Assembly (NCBI GenBank): GCA_019914945.1
Contig: CM034099.1
Location: forward strand, 3,658,001-3,722,000
Length of the DNA stretch: 64,000 nucleotides
Direction of reading: 5' to 3'
Origin: Typha latifolia
Taxonomy: Eukaryota > Streptophyta > Magnoliopsida > Poales > Typhaceae
This document shows, in pieces, positions 1-10,292 of the stretch; the first letter of the stretch is position 1, and each line of letters starts with the position of its first letter. The notes below the pieces were generated by a model that was not told the DNA's origin, did no database searches, and saw only the letters and a program-made list of their open reading frames with translations. The translations under genes were made by a program, and so were the position numbers.

Positions 1-68
1 GGACCAACGTGGCCCGGACGTAAGCACGCGGCTCAATTAGCTTGCCTTATATAAATTAAAAAAGAAGG

Positions 69-73
<5 letters not shown>

Positions 74-107
<34 letters not shown>

Positions 108-350
108 TACATCTATAATCCATACCGTGGCATAGTTCTGCAAACGACTGGAGTTGAACTTGTGAGTGAGTGAGTGAGTGAGTGAGTGAGTGGTCCCTTC
201 ACCTAAACCCGAAAAGAGGCTTTTAATAGGAAAAACAAGGAAGGATTCAAAGGTGTAGTTCTGAAAATGCTGATTGTGTTAACAGAGAAATATTCTTGTT
301 CATTTGGAAATTATAATAATTAAGACGTGGGAGATGAAAAGTTGTGTGTG

Positions 351-417
<67 letters not shown>

Positions 418-693
418 TTGGTAGAGTGTAAGGTTGGGGAGGTTTGTGCGTTATAGCAATTGTATTAATATGAGGTGGGGGCACAGTGGAGACATAGGAG
501 TACATTCTCATTTAAGAGTCCTCCAAAAAGAGCAAATGTGGGTGCAGTAGATGGAGCCTCACAAAGGTAGATGAGAGTAGAAGTAAGCAGAATAAAGATG
601 AGAGGACGATGTATACAGTTATGAAGGGAAGAATAATTGCAAAAACGAGTCAGGCATGCATGAGTAAAGCAACCTCCTCTGCAGGGAAACTAA

Positions 694-731
<38 letters not shown>

Positions 732-777
732 AGGAGAGATAAATTATAATATGTATATATATATATATATATATATA
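74..777. repeat. Cluster of five microsatellites
   Basis: Within 700 bases there are five separate perfect or near-perfect runs: (TA)n at 74-103, (TGAG)7 at 163-190, (TG)28 at 361-416, (GA)n at 697-729 and (TA)n at 754-777. The 56-base TG run follows directly on a short TA run. Such arrays are length-variable and could serve as markers. No function is implied. Confidence 0.95.
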
Positions 778-1732
778 CATTATTATTAGTATTATTATTA
801 TTATTATCATCTTTGGTTTGTTGGGGTTTGTACTTTTCTTGAGAGGTCCCATGCATTGATCATTAAATTACTATTTTAGTCTGAACCTTTGGAAAATCAC
901 AGATCCATCAATACCTTAAAAGCCTTAAAATACTACAACCCCTCCCCTCCTAAAAGTTGTGGAGTAACCACACACTGACACTAGTGCAGTGACCACTTAA
1001 CTACCTTACCATATGAGACTATTAACAAGGTTGGATACAAAAAGGCAAGGCCTTGGATTTTGTTTTTATATTAATCTTCCTGTAATAATAATATATATAC
1101 GTATTATTTCAGTTGGAACAGGTAAATTACTAACAAGTACTATATATATATTTATTTATTTATAAAGGAGTCAGCTAGTGAGATACAACGCATACCGGTT
1201 GTTTGGCAAAGGAGTCCAGATCAATCAACAGCCATCTGTTTCTATCTGAAACAGGAGACCTGATTCATGTGGGGGCATACATCTTGGAGAACATCACAAA
1301 GAGATGGTACTCTGGAGCTTGGCATTATGTTGTTCTCCTGTGCAAATATCAGCTGATGCCATCATCATGCACAGGTTTGGATCACAGGGTTATACTTATG
1401 CTGTCATTAGATTAAACAAGGAAAGCATGGCGCATGACTAATCCTGTAGAGAAATTGCAAAGCTGAATTTGATTTTACGATAGTATGGTTTGCATCTGAC
1501 TTGATACGATTTATTAAAATGTGCACCAATTAGGGGATGGATAGATGTGGATATAGGATTAGTGCCCATTTGAGGTATATAAGAGGGGAAAAATAAAGAA
1601 AAGGATAAGAACCTTATGACCCTTTGCAGGTAATAACCACCATAGAAATCGACAGGACCACTTCCTAGCACATCTCTGCAGCTGCAGAGATAAAGAAGCC
1701 AACAGCTATAAAGAGCCTTCCCAGCAACCAGT

Positions 1733-1735
<3 letters not shown>

Positions 1736-1776
<41 letters not shown>
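1736..1776. repeat. (GA)n microsatellite
   Basis: About 20 uninterrupted GA units lie roughly 490 bases upstream of the C2H2 zinc-finger start. GA/CT tracts are frequent in plant promoters and can bind GAGA-binding BBR/BPC proteins (family knowledge). A regulatory role here is inference. Confidence 0.9.
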
Positions 1777-1779
<3 letters not shown>

Positions 1780-2261
1780 CCCACCAACAAAGCTGGCCAC
1801 ATACCTATCTTCCCTCTTGACTGATGGTTACACATGAATGAAAGCCAGAGATGTATGAGGAGTGAGTGAGAAAGGAAGAGAGATAGAGAAAAAGAAGAAG
1901 AGATGGTGATGAGGTGATGGTGTTGTTAGAGTGGTACTTGACTGTTATTTGAGAGCCCCAAAGTCTTCCTTCAGCAGCGGCAGTCAGCAGCAGTAAGGCA
2001 TTGTCAGTGCTCACACTAGATGGGGTCAGCTTCAATTATCCACCCTCCCTCCTCTGTCCTTCCTCTAACCAACCAGAAATATTAATTATCACACACCTCA
2101 AACATCCCACTTCCATACTCCAAACATCCATGTCAACCAATTAACCATACAAATATTCCATCGCCTAGCTAGCTATACACACAACAATTCTATCTCTCTA
2201 TAGCTAACTATATACAGTATCTTCTCTTTATCTTAACCTAGCCCTATCCTACTTAATTCTC

Positions 2262-2975
2262 ATGGGCAACGCCGGCGGTGACGGCGAGACCCGCGACTTC
2301 ATGAGTGTCGACTCCTTCTCGCAGCTCCCGTTCATCCGGTCTACGCCGGCGGCACCTCGGGAGAAATCCTCCCCCTCCCTCTCCTCCTCCGCGGCCATCC
2401 GTCTCTTTGGCATCGACGTCCCAAACGAGCAGACTTCTGACCCTAAAAGCGCCAAAGAATTCACCTCCACCACCAGCTCCGTCACAAGCAGCAGCAACGC
2501 AGAGAGCGGTAGTGGGAGCCGCAAATTCGAGTGCCACTACTGCTGCCGCCACTTCCCTACCTCGCAGGCGCTCGGCGGCCACCAGAACGCGCACAAGCGC
2601 GAGCGCCAGCACGCGAAACGCGCCCACCTCCAGTCCGTCATGGCGGCGGCGCACGGCCACAACACCTACGGGTTTCTCGGCTACCCGCACGTGCGGCCGC
2701 CTGCTATATATCCTTCGTGGCCGCCCACTTGCACCGGCGCGAGCGCCATATTCCATGGCGGGCTCGGGTCGGTGGCGCAGCCGCTTAACGGGAGCCCGTT
2801 GCCGGGAATTTGGCGGATGCCGGTCTCCGCGCACGGCGGCGGCGGCGGCGGCGGTGTTGGCTTCAGCGGTAATTTTGTTGGATCATCGTTTTCTTCTTCC
2901 CCCTCTAAAACTCCTCAAAACCAGTTCGCTATCACAGGGGTGAAGGAGAATGTTAGTTTGGATTTGCACCTCTAA
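2262..2975 (+). CDS. Single C2H2 zinc-finger repressor-type transcription factor (GIS/ZFP5/6/8-like)
   Basis: An intronless gene for 237 residues. One plant C2H2 finger lies at about residues 89-111 (Cys91, Cys94, His107, His111; spacing C-x2-C-x12-H-x3-H) and carries the plant-specific QALGGH helix. A short IRLFGIDV motif at 46-53 is typical of the GIS/ZFP5/ZFP6/ZFP8 group, which acts in trichome and root-hair control downstream of gibberellin and cytokinin. The extreme C-terminus ends in SLDLHL, an LxLxL-type EAR repression motif. Between finger and tail is a low-complexity Gly/Ser region with a Gly run near residue 190. It is expected to be a nuclear DNA-binding protein. The start is the first in-frame ATG after a CT-rich leader. 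Family assignment is firm; the exact orthologue is not resolved. Confidence 0.9.
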   Translation: MGNAGGDGETRDFMSVDSFSQLPFIRSTPAAPREKSSPSLSSSAAIRLFGIDVPNEQTSDPKSAKEFTSTTSSVTSSSNAESGSGSRKFECHYCCRHFPTSQALGGHQNAHKRERQHAKRAHLQSVMAAAHGHNTYGFLGYPHVRPPAIYPSWPPTCTGASAIFHGGLGSVAQPLNGSPLPGIWRMPVSAHGGGGGGGVGFSGNFVGSSFSSSPSKTPQNQFAITGVKENVSLDLHL

Positions 2976-5900
2976 TAATTCCTCGTGAAAACTGACGACG
3001 ATTTAAGTTTTTCTTTTCTCTTTTCTCTTTCTTCTTCTTCTTCTTCTCTTTGTTTGGTTTCATGCATGGTCTCTTTCGTGAATTTTCCAGATAACAATTC
3101 TATGCAATTCCGAAGAGTTGTGTGGTTTTTTTTTGTTTCTCTATTAAAAAATTAATAACTCTAGGCCGCTACAATTTGTTGATTATGAAATCATCTCGTA
3201 AACAAAGACTAGACTATCAATTTCAGGAAAAGGAAATAGCATAAATATTTCAGTTGGTGTCTTCTTATTCCAGTTACTCTTTGTTAGAATGCCTTTCATA
3301 CTTTTAAGCCATCTCTTCATCAACCAACTTTATAATTAGCACTGGCACTATACCCGTATGATCAGTATCTCCAATACCTAAGCTGTTTCGTACTGTTGTA
3401 TGTCATGAACAAATCACTTGCCATATTACAGGTTTCTGCCGGGTATTTAGTTCATTAATTGTCATTCACACCCCTTCCACCATTAGTAGATTTCTTCTTA
3501 TTTTTGTTGTTAGTATCATTAATAACCTAGCAAAGCAGAAGCTTTCCAGTTGATACAGTTAAAGCAACATTATCCTAGCACGTGGAATGAAGAAAGAAAG
3601 AGTACATAGACTAGTAGTTTCTTACAAGTTAACAACTACAAATTATGATACAATTGATTGCAGTAGGTCAATAATCCAACATCGTGATTTTTAGTAAATC
3701 TGGTCATCAGTGACATGACTAGTTTACGCCTAGGGATCTAGGAATAATGTTCTTAGAAGTAGCAGTTGCATGTCTGAGGAAAAACATCATGATATTCAAT
3801 TTATAGTAGTGAAATAAAAACCGTTTCTTTTAATAACATTGAAAAGGATAGACAGATGATTTCAATTCAAAGCGTGCTAAGATTCTCTCCTCTTATCAAT
3901 GGAAGCTTTCTTCACTGATCTCATCATTCTATATTAAATGTCCAATCTGGATTTCTTCACGTATCATCACTTAATATTGAGTATATAGTGTATGTTTTAA
4001 TCTCTCAACTTGAAGCAAATGATGTTCTTATCTGAAGGAACCGACGTGCTTTATAGAAGAGAATGTATTCTTTTTGAATTTTGTGGTATCATTTAAAAAC
4101 TATACCTAAAAGAGCAGAAAGTTAATTTAAGTAAAATATCAAGTGAGAATATATAGTTCCAAGTACTGCACCTGGTAAGCTTATTTGGCATGTGATTAGA
4201 TCCAGCCAAAGAACAACTTGCAAATCTGATACCAAACAAACTATTCACGTCCTGAAATGGCTACACATCATGGGATGTTCCACAAGCTTCTAATCTTAAT
4301 ACTATGTACGCTGAAAGAAGAAGTCCCCACAAAAGGAAATGCATGTATGATCTATCTCTCTATCATGCATCATTGCATGACCACAAGCTTCTGATCCACT
4401 GTCCATGTCTGCATGTTCATTGCATATCACATGCTAGCCTTAGTACTACAAGCTAAATGGGAGCATCAACAACAATTCAGTGGCTAGGGTGACAAAATAG
4501 GCCTACAATAGTTTTCCTAGATTGCTCTAGGATTTTGCAGTATGTCATTTTGGCAAGTGCAAAGGAAGTCCCTACCTGATGTGATTACATAGTTTCAGAT
4601 CATATGATCCTAATTGGGCCCACGATGCTATATAATTCTCATATTTTTAGCAAGGTGTTCCAGTAAGCATTCAGCATTGGAAGTGATAGCATATAGAGTG
4701 CAGGAGGAGGAGGTAAAAGAAGATTTATTTACATTATATATAGGCGACAGGAAGGTGTAGTTTTCGACACAAATATTATAAGACATATGGATAATGAATG
4801 AATGGAAGGTGCTCACGGATGGCAAGATGTGTTGAGCTAAAGCCCATAGTGTTTAAAGTTAACAGACACTGTCATCTTGAGATGGATACAATGCAAGAGG
4901 CTTTCAGGCATTTGCACGAGCAGCTGACCTGCTTGACGTGCGAGATGTTACGCATCTTCTTGAGTCGTGCGTTAGAAAAGATTGCAATCAACAAAGATAG
5001 ATTATATTGCCCAAATCGGTTATGCTCGCTTATATTGCTTTTCTGGTCTTGGGCCAGAGCCCAATGCAAGAAACTAGGAACTAACAATTCCAGTTGATTA
5101 GTATGTCTCCTAATTACTACATGAAATCTACACAAAGAGTTGAAATTAACCTTCATCACCTCCTTTATTCAGCATACACAGATTAAGGTTTCGACTGTGA
5201 ATTCTTTACAAGAAGATCAATTTGTTTAAAAAAGGCGGATCTTCTCCATTCAACTGTTCCTTATTTGTTTAAATAAGGAACAGTTCTCCAAACAATTTGA
5301 TAAGAAGTGGTGATATTGCACTTCACAATAGCAAGAGATGTACTTTTTCATATCTTCTTGCAGTAAATGAAAAAGAAAAGTCATTGGAGAACGAGATACA
5401 CCAGTACCCTCATATTAGATAGTTAAAAAAAAAACAAATACAAAGCAAAGCTAGCATTTTAGCATTTCCTAGGAAAAAATATTTCACGAATACCAAATCC
5501 CCATCACCTTATATCCAACTCCAACGCGAAAAAGGTACTTCAAACAGAGTGGAGCCAACCTTTTCTAATAGATTGTCTCACAAGGGAGTTAGGATCATCA
5601 AAAGCAAATACAGAAGAACATCTATCAACATAAATATCCATCAACAATATATTCTTCAGAGAATTTCTGAAAATAAAACCTATAAGTAAAAACAGGCAGC
5701 ACAAGTTCAGATTAATTTAATTATCCAACTTATAAATCAATAAACAATTTAACCCTTTTGTCTAGCCACTATGGGCTTGTGATCAATCAAAACAAAAGGT
5801 TCTTGTTCTTTAATTTACGATTACCACTTGCAGTAAATGAAACAAATTAATATCAACCTCTGTCATCCGAAATAGCAATTGGTTTCACTAGATAAAGAAT

Positions 5901-6838
5901 ACTTTTACATTTTTCCAGTATCAAAGATCCCAATTCAGGTCTAGAATAACAAGTGAGATAAACTGGATATTGTGAATATAATTAGAAGCTGATAATAATT
6001 CCAGAAGACAAATACTTGCAACGTAGCTACAAGATTAAGAGCAAACATAGTAAATATTCCACAAGGATATAATAAGCATATTAGTTCCTGAAGTAATACT
6101 TTGATGTGGATATTAGGCTTGCGTGATATGATATACAAACAACAAAGGAAACATAGAAGTCGTAACTAGATAAGGGACATGTCTACAGGCAGAATAGTAA
6201 TTGAATTCTAATATGCTAGCAACAATAACAAATAAGCCTTCACTCCCAACTATTTGGAATGCTACTATGAACAGATATCCCAAGCAAACCTAAACTTAAT
6301 GACAAGAAACAAAATCCTCCCAAATAGTAGTACTCTTTACACCTCATGATCTATTTAATGCCAAACACGGATCTCGGGCAAAAGATCATCCAAGATTTTG
6401 GTTTAAGAGTACATCTCAAATTGTAAAGCAACAAAAGCATTTCAAATTTTAGAAGCCGAGATTTCTAGATTCCCTATTAAAGAACAGGAAAAATTAATCA
6501 AAAGGAGTATAATATGACATGCCAAATGACTCAAGTCTAAATACAAGAATGTAAATTCCCCAACTAACTTCTTTTTTTCCCCTTACATATTCTAGATAAA
6601 TTTGCTCAAGACTAAAGAATCGATAAATTTCTTGTGAATTATTGGCATAGCCTTAAAAATTCAGTGCAAATATCTCTATGATGAAAAGACAATTTATAAT
6701 AGCCAATCAAATGTATCAATTTGAGACAATTTGTATCAGTATATCAACAAGTGTGAAATTAAAAGGAGTTCAAGGATATTTTTTTCCTTCACAAGAATTA
6801 GGATGATATTTACGGAAGGAGAACGGCAGAGAAACCAA
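2976..6838. other. Intergenic region without a supported gene
   Basis: A 3.9-kb AT-rich stretch between the C2H2 gene and the 3' end of the F-box-associated-like gene. A polypyrimidine stretch just after 3000 probably belongs to the 3' UTR of the C2H2 gene. I saw no conserved protein, RNA gene or transposon coding sequence. The one clear structure is a perfect inverted repeat at 5252-5285. Open frames at 4628-5159 on both strands match no family I recognise. Confidence 0.5.
5252..5285. repeat. Perfect 15-bp inverted repeat with 4-nt loop
   Basis: Arm AACTGTTCCTTATTT is followed by GTTT and then the exact reverse complement of the arm. The flanks do not continue the pairing. No T-run follows that would suggest a polymerase III terminator. 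Its role is unknown. Confidence 0.9.
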
Positions 6839-7909
6839 CTATTCTTCCGGATCGTCATCCGATTCGTCGGACTCCGGGGGTTCCACAGAAGCAAGGGTGT
6901 TGATGTGTGCGACGAAGTCATCGCCAAACCCGGGCTTCACGTCCCCCTCCAACGTGACCGCCCTCACCCATCGGGCCTCGAGGTCAACCGCCAGGATCCT
7001 TCCATTCACCCACAGCACCACCTCCAGATTCGCGCTCTCGAACCTCAGCGGCCGCGGCGTCTCCTTGCAGACGATCGGCTCGCCGCCGACGGCTTCCTCC
7101 TCCAGCGCCTCCCCGTCGGTGCCGACGACCTTGTAGGCGAACGATCCAAGAAGAGTCCACCGATCTGACGGCGGATCGAGCGCGTAAAGCTCCACGGCGT
7201 CCTCCGTCACCACGGCGGAGCAAACCTGGCCGGCAGCCTCCCCGAGCTGCCACATGTCGCCGGAGATATCGCAGTGAGGTGGAGCGGAAAGGATCCTCGT
7301 CTTGCCGGAGTCCGGATCCAAGGCCAGAACCGCCGGAGCCGGCGTCTTCCAGTAGGCGGCTCCGACGCCGGAGACGCCGGAGCGGGGGACGGGACCATCG
7401 GCGGAGGGAACAACTGTGGGTGAGCGGATCCACTCATAGGAGGCGGCTGAGAAGGTTTCAAAGTGGGATTCAAAAGCGCAGATTAAATGAAAGTTGTGAT
7501 CGGCGTTAGGGTTCGAAACAAGAACCAGATCTAGGGGAGGAGTCATGGAATGGGGTTGAGGAGGGCGAGGGATCAAGGCCCATTGGGCCGTGGCGGGGTT
7601 GCAGACGTAGTAGGAAGACCACGGCCCGCAAAGGAGGATGAGGCCGCGAGAAGAGGAGCGGACGGAGACGGAAGGGGGGAAGAAGGACAGGGACGGGTCC
7701 GGTAGGGTTCCGCAACGTCGGCCGAAGGAAGCGAAGGAGGGTTTCCGCCAGCGGTCGGAGGTGGAGAGGAAGAAGACGCCGGAGACGGAGCCATCGGCGC
7801 CATCGGCCACGATCCAGTCATCGACGCCGGTGTCGTCGTCAGCGGTGGCGAGGATCCAGTCGGATTCGTCGAATTCGGTGGCCATGGAATTGGAAGAAGG
7901 AGAGGACAA
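6839..7909 (-). CDS. F-box-associated/kelch-like protein lacking an F-box
   Basis: An intronless GC-rich gene for 356 residues. The stretch around residues 80-110 (SVRSSSRGLILLC, then YYVCNPATAQW) is the pattern seen at the start of the substrate-binding half of plant F-box proteins, where a beta-propeller-like region follows the F-box. Further strands with repeated aromatic or acidic blocks follow, and the protein ends in an acidic tail (ESDESDDDPEE). The first 60 residues are acidic (DDDTGVDDW) and show no recognisable F-box helices, so a role as an SCF ubiquitin-ligase adaptor cannot be assumed. A second in-frame ATG lies eight codons downstream (MATEFDESD) and could be the true start. A TATA box 124-131 bases upstream fits transcription from the minus strand. 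Confidence 0.75.
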   Translation of the reverse strand: MSSPSSNSMATEFDESDWILATADDDTGVDDWIVADGADGSVSGVFFLSTSDRWRKPSFASFGRRCGTLPDPSLSFFPPSVSVRSSSRGLILLCGPWSSYYVCNPATAQWALIPRPPQPHSMTPPLDLVLVSNPNADHNFHLICAFESHFETFSAASYEWIRSPTVVPSADGPVPRSGVSGVGAAYWKTPAPAVLALDPDSGKTRILSAPPHCDISGDMWQLGEAAGQVCSAVVTEDAVELYALDPPSDRWTLLGSFAYKVVGTDGEALEEEAVGGEPIVCKETPRPLRFESANLEVVLWVNGRILAVDLEARWVRAVTLEGDVKPGFGDDFVAHINTLASVEPPESDESDDDPEE

Positions 7910-8032
7910 TGAGAACTCTTCGGAGGAAGGAGGAAGGAGGAAGGAGGAGGAGAAGGAAAATGTATCACGTTTGGGTTTCTTGGGGAGGTTGTTAAGATAA
8001 AGAGAGTTGTGTTCTATGAGGTCGGTTGCTTT

Positions 8033-8040
8033 CTTTATAG
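8033..8040 (-). promoter_or_regulatory. TATA box of the F-box-associated-like gene
   Basis: On the minus strand this reads CTATAAAG, inside an otherwise GC-mixed region. It predicts a start of transcription near 8005 and a leader of about 95 nt before the ATG at 7909. Confidence 0.55.
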
Positions 8041-8400
8041 ATCGGACGGTTGGGATGAAGGATGATGGACGTAACTAAAGGGGCGGTTTGGCGCGCTTGC
8101 GTAGAGGATATAGAATCCTCCTCGGCGGGGATGCGTATCTTTAGGGGAATATTATTATATTATACGAGAGGATGTGGATAAAAAAAATTCATCCTTTATA
8201 TCATATGAAATGACACGATTATATCTCATCATAAAAAAAAACCACATGATATAATTTTTTTTTAAAAAATGCGAACCATAAAGTAAGGAAAGATATGTGG
8301 AAATTCTTTGCCATATTTTGTAATTACAAACTCTGTCTCAGCCACAAAAGTAAGATGAAGCATCAAAAGTAGTGGGGTAAAGGGGGAGGGAGAAAGGAAC
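8041..8400. other. Short intergenic region, AT-rich, no gene seen
   Basis: It lies between the F-box-associated-like promoter and the 3' end of the plastid membrane protein gene. It contains poly-A/T runs and no supported feature. Confidence 0.5.
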
Positions 8401-8883
8401 TTATCCAAAGCACTGGTCGGTGGGCAGAGGACCCGGAAGTGAGCCGCGCTCCAAGATCTGGAGCCCAAACACGACGGCGACGGCCAAGGCGGTGAGATAG
8501 GCTAGCCCCTCGGCGGCGCCGAGGAGGCCGTAGGGCCCTGCTGGCAAACCAGATCCGGTTCGGGCCTTGGTGGCGATGGACCAGACCACAAGTCCGGCTA
8601 CCACCAGGTAGCTCACACCCTCCACGGCTCCGAGCGATCCTCCGGGCCCCGGAGGAAGGCCACACCCCGTGGTCTTGAGCGTGTACAGCGAGACGCCGAT
8701 AACGGGGCACGACACCAGGCCGGCCACCGCGGCAGCCACCTCGACCGCCGAGCCGCCGCTAGAGGTGGCGGTGTCTCCCTCGTTGGCCTTGCACATGATG
8801 GTTCCCCGCGAATGGTACCTCCGGGAGGGAGAGGCAAATCGGCGGGGAAGCGTTGGGCTGAGTTGAATTGTTAGGGACGCCAT
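8401..8883 (-). CDS. Conserved plastid-targeted multi-pass membrane protein with internal repeats
   Basis: An intronless gene for 160 residues. The first 30 residues are rich in Ser, Arg, Pro and Thr and end at Met30-Cys31-Lys, a typical chloroplast transit peptide with a processing site. The mature part has three hydrophobic segments (about 46-69, 85-104, 122-142). Each starts with an (S/G)A(V/A)E motif and is followed by a short loop of the form G-x-G-L-P-x-G-P (around 73-80, 110-117 and, weaker, 147-153). The protein is thus built of about three units with a 37-39 residue period. It ends in PTDQCFG. I recognise it as one of the plant-wide uncharacterised chloroplast membrane proteins but cannot give a function. 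The first ATG fits the transit peptide. Confidence 0.75.
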   Translation of the reverse strand: MASLTIQLSPTLPRRFASPSRRYHSRGTIMCKANEGDTATSSGGSAVEVAAAVAGLVSCPVIGVSLYTLKTTGCGLPPGPGGSLGAVEGVSYLVVAGLVVWSIATKARTGSGLPAGPYGLLGAAEGLAYLTALAVAVVFGLQILERGSLPGPLPTDQCFG

Positions 8884-10292
8884 GGAGGGAGAGTGGGAGA
8901 CGACACTTCGGGCTCGTTAGCGCCTTATCCATGTTTCGTTGGCATAGAGGGTTTTGTAATAGGATCCGGAGGGTCTGAATTATCCAATGGGTTCGATTCC
9001 GATAAACATTTGCAAGATCCGTTTAGTAGGGGCACCCAAGCTTAAAAAAACAAAATTAAAGAAACCAAAGTTATAAAATTATCTCTAAACAATTAAGTAG
9101 GCCTTTTCTAGATTATTATAAAATTTTAGATTTTTAAATAATTTCAAGAATTAGTGTGACGACAGACTAGACCAGGTCTGAATGGAGATGTATAGTAGAG
9201 TTAATTTTGTATTCTCGACCTGTTTGCCAAACCCAATTGTTAAATGGATCCTGGATGGAGGCGAAACAAGAAAGGGAATGGGTTAAGTTGAGTTCCTTCC
9301 TTCCTTCCAGTAGTAATAGTATCCCAAAGCGGTCCACCCACCCAATCCATGTGAGGGGAAGATTTAAGCGTCTAGTCTCAAGTATCCTCCACCCACCGCA
9401 CGTCCATCCGAATATTATCCAGACTGCACAAGCCACCATTCCGAATCAACGAAGCTTTAAATTGAATTGATCGGTAACTTCACCCAGTGGTGGACAGAGA
9501 CCCAACAAAGTCAGAGAAGTGTGCTGGCAACAACAAAGCAGCCCAGGAATTAATCATTATCCATCCGATGAGACTATGAACGAGATATCTCATTTAGCCC
9601 ACGTGATTGGTGGAGATTAGATTAGATCAGATCCACCACTTGACACCGCGATTATCCACCTGATACGTGTTCATTAATTACCCTTATCGATCACCTTCTC
9701 TCTCCTATTCTGTGTGTGAGCTTTTTGCCCCTTGTCCACGCATGCATCAGTAATTTACCCAAGGCAGCCAATAGAATCACCCACCTTTTCCACCACACAC
9801 AACAGAGCAAACCCAATAGTTAGCCAGATGGAACAAATACAATAAGGAGGGAGAGAAGCTGCTGCACTCGGCAATTAACCATAAATCTTGACTACCAATG
9901 ACAGCAGATTACCAAAGGCTACAGAAATGTACAGAGGATGCAACGGCTGCTTGCACATTTGAATTGATAACTTCCTGTGTGCACTTTGGGAGGGAAATAT
10001 CTCCAACCCTGTCCATAATATATATATATAACTGAAATTTGAAAGTTGAAGATTTCCAAACGGCCGATTGACGAACCTTGTGCTGACATATAGACAATAA
10101 CCTTGTGCTGACATATAGACAATAACGAACTTTTGAAATGAGGAGGGAAGAGAACAGCTGCACAATTCATCTCCTCATGGCTCTTCTCTCTTGATACTAA
10201 CAAATTCATGTCTACACAAACATAGGAGGGAAGGAAAAAAATAACCCACCATTCTTTTCCTACTAGTATCCATGTACATTGCTGATGAATCA
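8884..10292. other. Intergenic region and ANP32-type gene 3' flank
   Basis: No further gene seen. The right-hand part, near 9900-10292, probably includes the 3' UTR of the ANP32-type gene and carries a recent 25-bp tandem duplication. The rest is AT-rich with short repeats of CCTTCCTT type. Confidence 0.5.
10075..10124. repeat. Two perfect tandem copies of a 25-bp unit
   Basis: Two adjacent identical 25-base copies beginning ACCTTGTGCTGACATA. No mismatch separates them, so the duplication is recent or strongly conserved. It lies about 170 bases 3' of the ANP32-type stop codon, probably within or just past its 3' UTR. Confidence 0.95.

Larger units (their letters stand above)
1..2261. other. 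Intergenic flank rich in microsatellites
   Basis: No coding gene could be supported here. The stretch holds many simple repeats (separate entries) and AT-rich DNA. The last 400 bases lead into the C2H2 finger gene and are rich in short CT and AT runs, as expected of a plant promoter and leader. An open frame at 1203-1415 resembles nothing I know. Other long frames here are read-throughs of the repeats. Confidence 0.6.

Noticed and set aside
320..511. Open frame across the TG repeat (His-Thr run)
   Set aside because: It is only the read-through of a dinucleotide repeat, with no conserved sequence or promoter.
1204..1224. miR399-like GGCAAAGGAG
   Set aside because: Only about ten bases match and they are shifted; there is no precursor-like foldback.
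1203..1415. 70-codon plus-strand frame
   Set aside because: No recognisable domain, and it lies in repeat-rich DNA; a nearby CCTGTGCA inverted pair is short enough to be chance.
8984..9000. GGGTTCGATTCC resembling a tRNA T-loop
   Set aside because: No acceptor or D-arm pairing is found upstream.
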